A stretch of DNA of 64,000 nt, taken from assembly GCA_936924635.1 (NCBI GenBank), contig CAKZHP010000132.1, forward strand, positions 67,680 through 131,679. The letters run 5' to 3'. This stretch comes from an uncultured Propionibacteriaceae bacterium. GTDB taxonomy: Bacteria; Actinomycetota; Actinomycetes; Propionibacteriales; Propionibacteriaceae. Positions 16,352-26,013 of this stretch are shown here, piece by piece (position 1 is the stretch's first letter; each line of letters starts with the position of its first letter). The notes under the pieces are model-generated. The model saw only the letters and a program-made list of their open reading frames with translations. It was not told where the DNA came from and did no database searches. A program made the position numbers and the translations under genes.

Positions 16352-18090
16352 TGAGCGCTGACCTCGAGGCCGAGACCTCGCGCGACATCGCGGGCGCCCG
16401 CGTCCGGCGGCCCGCGGCCGAGACGGCACCGCCCGGGGGCTTCTGGGGGACCGTGAGGTACGCCTGGGCGATCCTCACCAGCATGCGGACGGCCATCTTC
16501 CTGCTGCTCGCCCTCGCCGTCGCGTCCATGCCCGGCGGGCTGCTGCCGCAGCGCCCCAGCAACCCGTTCGCCGTGACCATCTGGATCGCCGAGCACCCCA
16601 CCGCCGGCCCGCTGCTCGACAAGATCGGCATGTTCGACGTCTTCGCCTCGCCCTGGTTCGCGGCGATCTACCTGCTGCTGTTCATCTCCCTGGTCGGCTG
16701 CATCGTGCCGCGCTGCGCCGTGTACGCCCGGGCGCTGCGCGCACCCGCCGCATCGCCGCCGCGCCCTGTCGACAGGCTCGGCTCCGCCAGGGCGTACGCG
16801 GCCCCGGCCCAGCCCGACGCCGTGCTGGCGGCCGCCCGCGACCACCTGGCCGCGCGGCGCTATCGCGTGAAGGTGGACGGCGACACGGTCTCCGGCGAGC
16901 GCGGCTACACGCGCGAGCTCGGCAACCTGCTGTTCCACGTCGCCCTGCTGGGCGTGCTGCTGTCGATCTTCGGGTCGAGCTGGTTCGGCTACAAGGGCAC
17001 GGTGGCCGTGGTCGAGGGGCAGGGGTTCGCGAACACGCTGACCCAGTACGACGACCTCGCGCCCGGGGGCGGGTTCACGCCGGCGAAGCTGACGCCGTTC
17101 ACGCTGCAGCTCGACACGTTCACGGTGCGGTACGAGACCGGTGAGGTGCAGCGGGGGGCGGCGCGGGAGTTCGCTGCCGACGTACAGGTCACCGACGCCT
17201 CCGGCACCCGGCCGGCGACGATCCGGGTCAACCAGCCGCTGCGCATCGGCGACACGTCGGTGCATCTGGTGGGCCACGGGTACGCGACGGTGGTCACGGT
17301 GCGGGACGCGGCCGGCAACGTCGCGTACTCGGGGCCGACGATCTTCCAGCCCCTCGACGGCAACATGCGCTCGGCCGGAGTCATCAACGCCCGCGATGCC
17401 CGCCCGCAGCGGCTCGCGTTCGAGGGCTACTTCCTCCCCACCGCGGTCGTCGACCAGCAGGGGCCGCGCTCGTTGTTCCCCGACGCCATCTACCCGGAGC
17501 TGTTCCTCAACGCCTGGTCGGGGCCGCCGGTGGCTGAGACGGGAGTCGCCACCTCGGTGTACACGCTGGACAAGACCGGCCTCACCCAGATGCGCGTCGG
17601 CAACGACCTGGCACGCCTACGGCTGCGTCCCGGCGACACGTACGTGCTGCCCGACCGCGCCGGCACCGTCACCTTCGAGGGCTACCAGCGGTGGGTCAAG
17701 CTGCAGGTCTCCCGCCAGCCCGGCATGCCGGTGATCCTGTTCTTCGTGGGCCTCGCCGTGGCCGGGATGGCGCTCAGCCTGTCCGTACGCCCCCGGCGGA
17801 TCTGGCTCCGCGCCGCCGATGACTACGGTCAGACGGTGCTCCACGTCGCCGGGGTCGACCGGGTGGACGGACGCTCGGGGGTCGCCGAGGACGCCGCCGC
17901 CCTGGCCGCGGCCGTGGGCGGTCAGCCCTTGGGCGTACGGGACGACCCCGCAGCAGCCGAGGGGCGCGAACCCCGTGCGGGGGAGCAGGATGAACCCTTG
18001 ACGGCGAGCGGCGTGCAGGATGGGCGTGGACCGGCACCCCACGAGGACGGCGAGCCCCCGAGCTCGAGTGACGACAGGAGCGACACATGA
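16351..18090 (+). CDS. resB: Cytochrome c biogenesis protein ResB
   Basis: 579 residues. ResB and CcsB form the system II haem lyase. Three membrane segments lie in the first 220 residues (TAIFLLLALAVASMPGGLLP, FAAIYLLLFISLVGCIVP, LLFHVALLGVLLSIFGS), followed by a large extracytoplasmic domain and a final membrane segment (MPVILFFVGLAVAGMALSLS). About 100 extra residues follow the last helix; they are Asp/Glu/Pro-rich, probably disordered and cytoplasmic, and of no known role. Confidence 0.93.
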   Translation: MSADLEAETSRDIAGARVRRPAAETAPPGGFWGTVRYAWAILTSMRTAIFLLLALAVASMPGGLLPQRPSNPFAVTIWIAEHPTAGPLLDKIGMFDVFASPWFAAIYLLLFISLVGCIVPRCAVYARALRAPAASPPRPVDRLGSARAYAAPAQPDAVLAAARDHLAARRYRVKVDGDTVSGERGYTRELGNLLFHVALLGVLLSIFGSSWFGYKGTVAVVEGQGFANTLTQYDDLAPGGGFTPAKLTPFTLQLDTFTVRYETGEVQRGAAREFAADVQVTDASGTRPATIRVNQPLRIGDTSVHLVGHGYATVVTVRDAAGNVAYSGPTIFQPLDGNMRSAGVINARDARPQRLAFEGYFLPTAVVDQQGPRSLFPDAIYPELFLNAWSGPPVAETGVATSVYTLDKTGLTQMRVGNDLARLRLRPGDTYVLPDRAGTVTFEGYQRWVKLQVSRQPGMPVILFFVGLAVAGMALSLSVRPRRIWLRAADDYGQTVLHVAGVDRVDGRSGVAEDAAALAAAVGGQPLGVRDDPAAAEGREPRAGEQDEPLTASGVQDGRGPAPHEDGEPPSSSDDRSDT

Positions 18091-19025
18091 CGGTGGCCAA
18101 CTTCTCGGCCCTGGCGATCGTGACGTCCGCTGTGCTCTACCTGGTCGCCATGCTGTGCCACGCCGCCGAGTGGGCGTTCGCGCGCGGCACCGTGCGGCAG
18201 GCCGAGCCCGCCCAGGTCGGCGGCGCCGGGGGCGTGGCCGTGCTGGACCACGACCCCGAGGCCCCGGCGGCCAGCGATCGCACCGAGATGTACTCCCGCA
18301 CGGGCGTCGCCCTCACCCTCGTCGCGTTCGGGTCCCACCTCGCCGGCGTCGTCGCCCGCGGCATCGCCGCCGGGCGGATGCCCTGGGGAAACATGTACGA
18401 GTTCGTCACCGCCGCGTCGCTCGCCGTCGTCGCCCTCTACCTGACCGGTGTCTCCCGGAGCAGCCTGCGGTGGCTCGGCCTCCCGGTGACGCTCGTGGCC
18501 GCCGTGCTGAACGGCCTGGCCGCGACGGTGTTCTATGTCGCCGTCGGCCCCCTGGTGCCGGCGCTGCACTCGGTGTGGTTCATCATCCACATCCTCGCCG
18601 CGATCACCGGCGGCGCCGCCTTCAACGTCGGCGGGCTCGCCGCCATCCTCTACCTCGTCAAGTCACGCGCCGAGCGGCGCGGGGCGGTCAGCGGCTACCT
18701 CGCCAAGCTGCCCTCGGTGGACGCCATGGACCGGACATCGTACCGCTTCAACGCCTTCGCCTTCCCGGTCTGGACCTTCACCATCGCCGCCGGAGCCATC
18801 TGGGCCGAGTACGCCTGGGGCCGCTACTGGGGCTGGGACCCCAAGGAGACCTGGTCACTGGTCACCTGGGTCCTCTACGCCGGCTACCTCCACGCCCGCG
18901 CCACCGCCGGCTGGCGCGGTCACCGCGCCGCTTGGCTGTCGGTGCTCGGCCTCGCCCTGTTCTGGTTCAACTTCATCGGCGTCAACCTGCTGGTCTCAGG
19001 CCTGCACTCGTACGCGGGGATCTGA
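18087..19025 (+). CDS. ccsB: Cytochrome c biogenesis protein CcsB/ResC
   Basis: 312 residues, about eight membrane segments. Carries the haem-handling WWD-type motif WGRYWGWDPKETW and flanking conserved His residues (LHSVWFIIHI, LHARA). Pairs with ResB to attach haem to cytochromes c outside the membrane. Start overlaps resB by 4 nt (ATGA). Last gene of the five-gene operon. Confidence 0.95.
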   Translation: MTVANFSALAIVTSAVLYLVAMLCHAAEWAFARGTVRQAEPAQVGGAGGVAVLDHDPEAPAASDRTEMYSRTGVALTLVAFGSHLAGVVARGIAAGRMPWGNMYEFVTAASLAVVALYLTGVSRSSLRWLGLPVTLVAAVLNGLAATVFYVAVGPLVPALHSVWFIIHILAAITGGAAFNVGGLAAILYLVKSRAERRGAVSGYLAKLPSVDAMDRTSYRFNAFAFPVWTFTIAAGAIWAEYAWGRYWGWDPKETWSLVTWVLYAGYLHARATAGWRGHRAAWLSVLGLALFWFNFIGVNLLVSGLHSYAGI

Positions 19026-19138
19026 CTCTGCTATCTGTCGCCCTCCGGGCTCCGCGGCGTCGGGGCTATAACCCCCGTCTTCCCTCGTCAAGCTCGCGGC
19101 GGCTTGTCGCTCGGTGCCGGATGTGCGTCGAAACCCGT

Positions 19139-19162
19139 CCTGCCTGAGCTTGCGAGGGCAGG
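19139..19162. terminator. Hairpin between convergent ccsB and SDR genes
   Basis: CCTGCC and GGCAGG flank a 12-nt loop. A weak 6-bp stem, but placed where a bidirectional terminator is expected. The rest of 19026-19176 shows nothing clear. Confidence 0.3.
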
Positions 19163-19176
19163 CGTTCCAGGGCTGC

Positions 19177-19944
19177 TCAGGCTTTTGAGCGGCCCAGCAT
19201 CCTCGCGGCGACCGGGATCCGGATCCTGGTGGGCGCCACGTAGGAGACCAGGGCCAGCAGGTTGTTGTAGAGCCCGTCGATGACGTACGGCTTCCCGGCA
19301 GCGAGAGCGTCGAAGCAGGTGTCGATGACGTCGTCGACCGTGCGGCGCCGGCTCAGCATCCCGTCGTCACCGGCGTAGCTGAAGAACCTGGTCTCCGTCG
19401 GCCCCGGGCACAGCGCCAGCACCGTGACGCCGGCCGGCCGGAGCTCGGCCCACAGCGCCTGAGAGAACGACAGCACGTACGTCTTCGTCGCCGCGTACAC
19501 GCCCATCCCTGGCAGCGCCTGGAACGCCGCGGTGGAGGCGACGTTCACGACGGCCCCTCGCCCACGCGCGACCATGCCCGGCGTGACCGCCCGCGTCAGC
19601 TCGGTCAGCGCCAGCACGTTGAGGGTGACCTCCTCGGTCACGCGCGCAGGGTCAGCCCCGACGAAGTCTCCGACGGTGCCGAACCCGGCGTTGTTCACCA
19701 GCACCTCGATGTCACGCTCGGCGAGGTCGGCGACGAGGGCCGCGCGCGCCTCGGCGTCGCTCAGGTCGCACGGGAGCACGTCGACCTGCACGTGATGGCG
19801 CGACCGGAGCTCGGTCGCCAGCTCCTCCAGCACGCCGACGCTGCGCGCGACCAGGATCAGGTCGAGCCCGTCAGAGGCCAACCGCTCCGCGAACCCGCGC
19901 CCGAGCCCACCCGAGGCACCAGTGATGACAGCCCACTCACCCAT
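19177..19944 (-). CDS. Short-chain dehydrogenase/reductase
   Basis: 255 residues of the classical SDR type: cofactor motif VITGASGGLGRGFAE, LVNNAGFG, catalytic Ser in VVNVASTAAFQ and Tyr-x3-Lys in VYAATKTYV. The ARS after the second strand suggests NADP(H). The C-terminus has a hydrophobic patch (LYNNLLALVSYVAPTRI) often seen in membrane-associated SDRs. The substrate is unknown. ATG 19944 is preferred over the GTG two codons earlier because it has the 6-nt spacing to the TAGGCT box. Confidence 0.88.
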   Translation of the reverse strand: MGEWAVITGASGGLGRGFAERLASDGLDLILVARSVGVLEELATELRSRHHVQVDVLPCDLSDAEARAALVADLAERDIEVLVNNAGFGTVGDFVGADPARVTEEVTLNVLALTELTRAVTPGMVARGRGAVVNVASTAAFQALPGMGVYAATKTYVLSFSQALWAELRPAGVTVLALCPGPTETRFFSYAGDDGMLSRRRTVDDVIDTCFDALAAGKPYVIDGLYNNLLALVSYVAPTRIRIPVAARMLGRSKA

Positions 19945-19950
19945 GGCCAC

Positions 19951-19956
19951 AGCCTA
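19951..19956 (-). promoter_or_regulatory. -10 box of a likely leaderless transcript
   Basis: TAGGCT on the minus strand, then GTGGCC, then ATG 19944. Confidence 0.5.
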
Positions 19957-20066
19957 CGGCGCGGTGCGGCGGCCGCCGTCCCAGCTGGCGAGCGGCAGGT
20001 CTGGATCGGGTAGTCGATCACCTGCCCGCGGTGCAGGATGGCGCTAGCCAGATGAGGGGATGCACG

Positions 20067-22190
20067 ATGACGCGCACACGCTGGGCCGCGACGGCTCTCA
20101 CCGCCGCAGTGATGCTCTGGTCCATCCTGTACGCGCCGGGATCCTGGGCCGTCGGCGTCCCGCCGGCCCCGGCGCCGTCGGCGCCCACGCCGAAGGCCGC
20201 GTCCCAGTCCGCGGGCACGTTCGTGCCGATCGACCCCCTGCGGCTGTGGGAGCACCAGGACGTGGGCCCCGGTGGCACCCTGACAGCGCACCTCTCCGGC
20301 CTAGCCGAGGTCCCAGAGGGCGCCATCGGCGCCGTCGTCCTGAACGTGACCGCGTACCCGCTCAGCAGCGGTTACCTCACCGTCTACCCGTCGGGCGGGT
20401 CCCGCCCTCTGGCCTCCAGCATCAACTACGACGCCGGCCGGCCCGTCGCCAACCTGGTCACGGTCAAGGTGGGTGCAGACGGGGAGGTGGCCTTCTACAA
20501 CCACAGCTCCGGCGCGGCCGCCATCTACGCCGACATCCAGGGCTACTACCTCAGCGGCGACGGCACGGCTGCCGGGTCCCTGCGCCCCATGACCCCCGTG
20601 CGCGTCCTCGACACCCGCGACGGCACCGGTGCACCGCAGCGTCGCCTCACGAACGAGGCGGTGACCCTGGCGCTGGGCGGCCGGTACGGGGTCCCGACGA
20701 ACGCATCGGCCGTGCTGCTGAACGTGACCGCCGTCGAGACCACCATTCCCGGCTACGTCACCGCCAGCCCGGCGGGGGAGCCCCGCCCCACGGCCTCTGC
20801 CCTCAACTTCCCAGGCAACGGCCTGACCCGGGCCGGGGCCACGGTCGTGAAGCTGGGCGCCGGAGGGGCCGTCGACCTGTTCGCGGCCTCCACCGGGCGC
20901 CTCGACCTGGTGGCGGATCTCTCCGGCTACTACGTGGGGGGCACCCCCACCGAGCCCGGCACCTTCGTCTCCCTGTCCCCGCGCCGTCATCTCGACCAGG
21001 TCCTGGGAGGTGGCCAGCGGGTGACGGTGGGCGTGGGAGGCACACCAGACATCCCCGCCGACGCGGGGGCTGTCGTGACGACGCTGACCGTCGACGCCGC
21101 CCAGCTTCCCGGCTGGTTCCGGGCCATGCCCAGCGGCAGCCAGGAAGGGACCGTGTCGAACCTCAACTTCGTGGAGCGGGAGACCCGGGCCAACCTGGCC
21201 GTCGTCAAGCTGGGGGCCGACGGGGCCAACTCGCTCATGAACGGGGCCAGCGGCAACGCCCGCGCCGTCAGTGACGTCTCTGGCTACTTCCGGGCATCCA
21301 CGCAGACCTGGCCGTTGTTCACGGCCAGCTCTGTCAGCACGGCCGCCGGGACGACGTGCGTGCTGGACACCAGCCGGCAGGTCTGGTGCTGGGGCGACAA
21401 CATCCACGGGCAGTTCGGCAACGGCAACCGGCGCAGCACCCCGATCCCGACCCGCCTGCGCAACCTGCCGCCAGACGTGACGCAGGTGAGGGTCTCCCAC
21501 CGGCGCGTCTGCGTGCTGGCCGGGCCCGCGACCGGCGGCGACGTCTACTGCTCGGGGGCGTTCACCAACGACCTGAGCTCGTCGGGGCAGGACATGCTCA
21601 CGCCCGTGAGGCTCGCAGGGTTGCCGAAGATCACCCACCTCAGCCTCGACACCTACAACGCGTGCGCCCTGGCCACCGATGGGCAGGTGTGGTGCTGGGA
21701 CTTCGGGAGCGTCCCCGTCACCCCTCGCCCCCTGATCTCGAACGCGACGACGCTCGACGGCATGTGCGCCATCACGGCCGCGGGGACCGCGACCTGCATG
21801 ATGATCCAGGACGACAGCACCCTCGCGCTGACGCCCGTGCCGGTGGCCGGGGTGAAGGCCGCCGGGGGCAGGTGCGCGGCCAACAGCTCCGGCGTGTACT
21901 GCCGCTTGCTGCCCACCAACCAGTGGACGCAGGTCAACATGCCCGGCGGGATGGTCGAGATCGACAACGACGTGCAGGACACCTGCGGCCGGACCACCGA
22001 CGGCACGGTGTGGTGCGCGTACGGCGAGTGGGCGTCCGCTCTTCCGCAAGGGATCATCCAGCCGGCGCGACAGATGTCTCTCGGTGACCGGATGTGCGTC
22101 ATCAGCCAGGCCAATGAGCTGAGGTGCGCCGACGGTCCGTCGGACACGGTGAGGCTGATGACCCTGGTTCCGGTGCTCGGCTTCCACTGA
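20067..22190 (+). CDS. Secreted protein with repeated beta domains and RCC1-like repeats
   Basis: 707 residues. Signal peptide over residues about 1-30 (TRWAATALTAAVMLWSILYA, cleavage near SWA-VG). Residues about 50-400 hold three repeats of a domain common in secreted actinobacterial proteins (VVLNVTA, GYLTVYPSGG, NLVTVKVGADGEVAFYN, ADIQGYYLS). Residues about 415-700 look like a degenerate RCC1/BNR-type propeller, with Cys-x-W repeats such as TCVLDTSRQVWCWGDNIHGQ and NACALATDGQVWCWD. Many cysteines pair within these blades. Probably a cell-surface binding protein. ATG 20067 has AGGGGA about 8 nt upstream. Confidence 0.8.
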   Translation: MTRTRWAATALTAAVMLWSILYAPGSWAVGVPPAPAPSAPTPKAASQSAGTFVPIDPLRLWEHQDVGPGGTLTAHLSGLAEVPEGAIGAVVLNVTAYPLSSGYLTVYPSGGSRPLASSINYDAGRPVANLVTVKVGADGEVAFYNHSSGAAAIYADIQGYYLSGDGTAAGSLRPMTPVRVLDTRDGTGAPQRRLTNEAVTLALGGRYGVPTNASAVLLNVTAVETTIPGYVTASPAGEPRPTASALNFPGNGLTRAGATVVKLGAGGAVDLFAASTGRLDLVADLSGYYVGGTPTEPGTFVSLSPRRHLDQVLGGGQRVTVGVGGTPDIPADAGAVVTTLTVDAAQLPGWFRAMPSGSQEGTVSNLNFVERETRANLAVVKLGADGANSLMNGASGNARAVSDVSGYFRASTQTWPLFTASSVSTAAGTTCVLDTSRQVWCWGDNIHGQFGNGNRRSTPIPTRLRNLPPDVTQVRVSHRRVCVLAGPATGGDVYCSGAFTNDLSSSGQDMLTPVRLAGLPKITHLSLDTYNACALATDGQVWCWDFGSVPVTPRPLISNATTLDGMCAITAAGTATCMMIQDDSTLALTPVPVAGVKAAGGRCAANSSGVYCRLLPTNQWTQVNMPGGMVEIDNDVQDTCGRTTDGTVWCAYGEWASALPQGIIQPARQMSLGDRMCVISQANELRCADGPSDTVRLMTLVPVLGFH

Positions 22191-22269
22191 CCGGGGGCCG
22201 CAGCCCAGCCCGTACGTGACGGGACCGCTGCCGATCCCCAGCCAGAGTCGTACTGTGCGACTGACAGGC

Positions 22270-22275
22270 CACAAT
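22270..22275 (+). promoter_or_regulatory. -10 box of a likely leaderless mtr transcript
   Basis: CACAAT followed by GGGCCG and GTG 22282. Confidence 0.4.
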
Positions 22276-22281
22276 GGGCCG

Positions 22282-23688
22282 GTGACTCATGTGAACCTGG
22301 TCCTCATCGGCTCTGGCAGCGGCAACTCCATCATCGACGAGCGGTTCGCCGGCAAGCAGGTCGCCCTGATCGACGACGGTGACCCCTTCGGTGGCACCTG
22401 CCTCAACAAGGGCTGCCTGCCCACCAAGATGTACGTCCACGTGGCCGACCTGGCAGCCGACATCCGCGATGCCCCGCGGCTCGGTCTCAGCGCCGGCGAA
22501 CCGCGGGTGAGCTGGCAGGCCGTGCGTGACCGCATCTTCGGGCGCACGGACGGGATCGCCGCCGCCGGTGAGCAGCACCGCGCCGACCAGGAGAACGTGA
22601 TGCTGCTGCGCGGGCGGGCTCGCTTCACCGGCGAGCGCGCGCTCCGCGTCGAGTGCTCCGACGGCGCCAGCGTCGACCTCACGGCCGACGCGGTCGTGAT
22701 CGCCACCGGATCCCACCCCGCGGTGCCGGACATCGACGGCGTCGACGACCCCGCCGTGGCGCCCCGGCTGCACACCAGCGACACCATCATGCGCGTCGAC
22801 GAGCTGCCCCGGTCCCTGGTGATCCTGGGCGGCGGCGTGGTCGCGGCGGAGTTCGCTCACATCTTCTCCGCCCTGGGCACGCGGGTGACGCTGGTCAACC
22901 GCAGCGACTGGCTGCTCCGCAACGAGGACACCGAGATCGCCGAGGCGTTCACGAACCTGCTCGGTCGCACCATCGATGTCCGGCTCGCCGAGACGCCCAC
23001 CAGCATCCGCGCCGCGGGTGACAACGCGCTCGAGGTCCGTACTCGCTCGTCCAGCGGTGCCGAGCACACCTACCAGGCCGAGCTGGTGCTGCTGGCGACC
23101 GGCCGCACACCCAGCCTCGACCTCGGCCTCGACCTGGCCGGCGTGCAGCTCACCGACGCGGGCTACATCGCGGTCGACCGCTTCCAGCGGACCACCGCCG
23201 AGGGGGTGTTCGCCCTCGGCGACGTCTCCAACCCACAGCAGCTGAAGCACGCGGCCAACCAGGACGCTCGTGTCGTCGGCCACAACCTGCTCCACCCCGA
23301 CGACATGGTGGAGAGCCACCACGAACCGATGCCGCAGGCCATCTTCAGCAACCCGCAGGTCGCCTCCGTGGGCTCGACCGAGCAGGCGCTGCTCGCTGCC
23401 GGGACCGCCTACGACAAGGGCGTCGCGCGCTACAGCGGCATCGGGTTCGGCTGGGCGTTGGAAGACACCGACCACTTCATGAAGGTGCTGGTCGACCCAC
23501 GGTCCGGGCACATCCTGGGCGGTCACATCATGGGCCCGCAGGCGTCGACCCTGATCCAGCCGCTGGTGCAGGCCATGGCGTTCGGTACGCCGGCCCGCGA
23601 GCTCGCCCGGGGGATGTACTGGATCCATCCCGCGCTGACCGAGCTCGTCGAGAACGCTCTCCTGGACGCAGCCCCAGACCCGCGGTAG
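22282..23688 (+). CDS. mtr: Mycothione reductase
   Basis: NADPH- and FAD-dependent reduction of mycothiol disulfide (mycothione) to mycothiol. 468 residues of the class I disulfide oxidoreductase family. FAD motif near the N-terminus (VLIGSGSGNSI), redox-active Cys40 and Cys45 in GGTCLNKGCLPTK, NAD(P) motif ILGGGVVAAEFAHI, FAD contact GVFALGDVSN and active-site His in WIHPALTELVENALL. The degenerate first glycine motif (GSGSGN rather than GxGxxG) is typical of Mtr. mshD elsewhere in the window supports mycothiol use. Confidence 0.92.
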   Translation: MTHVNLVLIGSGSGNSIIDERFAGKQVALIDDGDPFGGTCLNKGCLPTKMYVHVADLAADIRDAPRLGLSAGEPRVSWQAVRDRIFGRTDGIAAAGEQHRADQENVMLLRGRARFTGERALRVECSDGASVDLTADAVVIATGSHPAVPDIDGVDDPAVAPRLHTSDTIMRVDELPRSLVILGGGVVAAEFAHIFSALGTRVTLVNRSDWLLRNEDTEIAEAFTNLLGRTIDVRLAETPTSIRAAGDNALEVRTRSSSGAEHTYQAELVLLATGRTPSLDLGLDLAGVQLTDAGYIAVDRFQRTTAEGVFALGDVSNPQQLKHAANQDARVVGHNLLHPDDMVESHHEPMPQAIFSNPQVASVGSTEQALLAAGTAYDKGVARYSGIGFGWALEDTDHFMKVLVDPRSGHILGGHIMGPQASTLIQPLVQAMAFGTPARELARGMYWIHPALTELVENALLDAAPDPR

Positions 23689-23766
23689 CCGTACCAGATC
23701 GGCGGTGTCGTCGCCAGGTCCGTAGCGAGACCGCCTACAGTCAGCATCCCCGACCGGAGGAGTGCT

Positions 23767-25023
23767 GTGCGATCTCGCGCTGTCTCAGCGACCGTGGCAG
23801 CCCTTCTGGCGGCCTGCGGCGGCCCCGCGGCTGTCCCCGGCGCCACAACGTCGCGCTCGGTGGACCTCCAGCCTGCCTCGGCCGGCGTCTCCACCGCGGT
23901 GACCGCGCCGGCTGGGTCGGCATCGGCGACCCGCCCCGTGCCCGCGTCCTCTGGCCCCGCCTCGGCAACCCGGCCCGTCCCCACGTCGTCAGCGATGCCC
24001 AGCTGTGAGACCGTGGCCGCCGCGATGGCCAGGCGTCAGCGGGTCGGCGAGCTGTTCATGGTGGCCGTGGAGGCCACCGCCTCGCCCGCGGAAGGAGCAC
24101 GGGCTGCCCGCGCCGCAGGGGTCGGCAGCGTCGTCCTGCTCGGCACCAGCAGGGCCGGGATCGCCTCCGTGGCGGCCCTCACCTCCGGTATCCGGGCCGC
24201 CGTGCCGGGTGTGCTCGTCGCCACCGACCAGGAGGGCGGCACCGTGCAGCGCCTCCAGGGCGAGGGCTTCGAGACGATCCCGTCCGCGGCCCGCCAGGCG
24301 AGTCTCAGCGATGCCGACCTGCGTGCGGCGGCCAGCCGTTGGGGAGGCCAGCTCGCGGCCGCGGGGGTCCGCTACGACCTCGCTCCGGTGGCCGACGTCG
24401 TCCCGGCGGGCAAGGTCGGCTCCAACGCCCCGATCGGCCAGCTGAACCGCGGCTACGGCAGCGACCCGGCCGCGGTGGGGGCGAAGGCCGCCGCGTTCGT
24501 CAGCGGCATGCGCGCCGCCGGTGTGGCCACGTCGCTGAAACACTTCCCGACGCTGGGCGAGGTCACCGGCAACACCGACTACACGCCGGCCACCGACACG
24601 GTGACCACCCGCACCTCACCCGCCGTGCGCGCATTCGTGCCCGGCATCGTCGCGGGTGCCCAGAGCGTCATGGTGTCCTCGGCCGTCTACACGCGGATCG
24701 ACCCCGGTGTGCCCGCGGTCTTCTCCCGCGTCGTAGTGACCGAGATGCTCCGCGGGGACCTCGGCTTCACTGGAGTGGTGATCTCCGACGACCTCGGCGT
24801 CGCCGCCTCGGTGGCGAGCGTCGCGCCGGCGGACCGGGCGCTGCGCTTCTTCGCCGCCGGGGGAGACCTGCTCATCAACGCGGACCCGGCCAAGCAGGCG
24901 GCCATGACGGCCAGCGTGGAGCAGCGGGCCGCTGCTGACCCTGCCTTCGCCGCTCGGGTCACCCAGAGCGCGGCACGCGTGCTGCGTCTCAAGGCCGGGG
25001 TCGGTCTCGCCACCTGCTCCTGA
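23767..25023 (+). CDS. Glycoside hydrolase family 3 (NagZ-like) lipoprotein
   Basis: 418 residues. Signal with lipobox AALLAACGG near residue 17, then a 60-residue Ala/Ser/Pro linker, then a GH3 catalytic barrel. VLVATDQEGGTVQRLQG, KHFPTLGEVTGNTDYTPATD (the NagZ His/Asp loop, normally KHFPGHG) and VVISDDLGVAAS with the nucleophile Asp support an exo-beta-N-acetylglucosaminidase or related activity. The loop differs from canonical NagZ, so specificity is unsure. GTG start with GGAGGAG upstream. Confidence 0.85.
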   Translation: MRSRAVSATVAALLAACGGPAAVPGATTSRSVDLQPASAGVSTAVTAPAGSASATRPVPASSGPASATRPVPTSSAMPSCETVAAAMARRQRVGELFMVAVEATASPAEGARAARAAGVGSVVLLGTSRAGIASVAALTSGIRAAVPGVLVATDQEGGTVQRLQGEGFETIPSAARQASLSDADLRAAASRWGGQLAAAGVRYDLAPVADVVPAGKVGSNAPIGQLNRGYGSDPAAVGAKAAAFVSGMRAAGVATSLKHFPTLGEVTGNTDYTPATDTVTTRTSPAVRAFVPGIVAGAQSVMVSSAVYTRIDPGVPAVFSRVVVTEMLRGDLGFTGVVISDDLGVAASVASVAPADRALRFFAAGGDLLINADPAKQAAMTASVEQRAAADPAFAARVTQSAARVLRLKAGVGLATCS

Positions 25024-25026
25024 GGG

Positions 25027-25935
25027 TCAGGCGCCGACCTTGAGAGCGGCCATGGCATCACGAGCCGGCTGGACGTACTCCGGCGAGGTGTCCGGGATCG
25101 ATGCGTAGAACAGGCTCGACGACTCAGCCGACGTGGCGACGATGAGCACGATCGCCAGCTCGCCCTTGGTCTTCAGGCCCTTGATGTCGAACGTGAGGTG
25201 CGACTCGGTCAGCCACGCCTCCTTGCCGTCGACGGTCACGGCCTTCGAGACCAGGTCCTCGCGCCCCACCTTCGCGTCGCCGTAGAACGCGCCGACGAGG
25301 CACTTCACCACGATGTCGGAACCTTCCCGGGGGGAGTAGAACCCATCGCCGGCGACCAGCTCACCGACCAGCACGGAGGCGACCCAGTCCTGCCCCTTGC
25401 CCGCGTAGTCCTTCTCGACCGTCACGGTCTGCTCGGCGACGTCCTGCCCGAAGGGCACCCGGGTGTCGGCCTGCGGCGCGCTCCAGGGGTCCGGCAGCTT
25501 GGGGTAGGACAGCATGCCGCCGTGGACGCGGCCGTCGTTGGGGTGGGCGACCGGTGTCGGCAGCACCTTCTGCTTGGGGCACGGGTTGGTCGTCCCGTTG
25601 CCGCCGGGCTGGCCGGGGCCGGCGGTGTCTCCGCCGCTCAGCGCGCGGACCACCAGGTACCCGATGAGCAGGAAGACCAGGGCGCCGACCGCCAGTGCGA
25701 TCCAGATGCCGGGGCCACGCTTGGTCTGCTGCTGCGGGGCGTACGGAGACCGCCCGCCCAGGGGCTGGTTCGGCGAGTACGCGGTCTGGCCGACCGGCTG
25801 GCCGAGGGTGCCGTACGGCGGGGCCGCCTGGGGCGTGGGGGACAGCTGCGCCGACCATGTCGACCCGTTCCAGTAGCGGAACATGCCGCGCTGGCCGCCG
25901 GGATCTGGGTACCATCCTGCTGCTGGGTTGCTCAC
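25027..25935 (-). CDS. DUF2510 domain membrane protein with extracytoplasmic domain
   Basis: 302 residues. The N-terminus is a DUF2510 module (AAGWYPDPGGQRGMFRYWNG then STWSAQ), followed by a Pro/Gln-rich cytoplasmic linker, one membrane segment at about 85-107 (IWIALAVGALVFLLIGYLVV) and an outside domain of about 190 residues with one disulfide-sized Cys pair. Function unknown. The GTG start at 25935 begins the DUF2510 homology and lies 7 nt after a -10 box. Confidence 0.8.
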   Translation of the reverse strand: MSNPAAGWYPDPGGQRGMFRYWNGSTWSAQLSPTPQAAPPYGTLGQPVGQTAYSPNQPLGGRSPYAPQQQTKRGPGIWIALAVGALVFLLIGYLVVRALSGGDTAGPGQPGGNGTTNPCPKQKVLPTPVAHPNDGRVHGGMLSYPKLPDPWSAPQADTRVPFGQDVAEQTVTVEKDYAGKGQDWVASVLVGELVAGDGFYSPREGSDIVVKCLVGAFYGDAKVGREDLVSKAVTVDGKEAWLTESHLTFDIKGLKTKGELAIVLIVATSAESSSLFYASIPDTSPEYVQPARDAMAALKVGA

Positions 25936-25942
25936 GGGGGTC

Positions 25943-25948
25943 AGTGTA
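25943..25948 (-). promoter_or_regulatory. -10 box of a likely leaderless transcript
   Basis: TACACT on the minus strand, then 7 nt (GACCCCC), then GTG 25935. Confidence 0.45.
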
Positions 25949-26013
25949 GGAGCACGGGGTGCGCCCGCGGCGGCTAGGGTGCTGGCAGTTCCCGCGGCCG
26001 ACAGGAGACCAGC

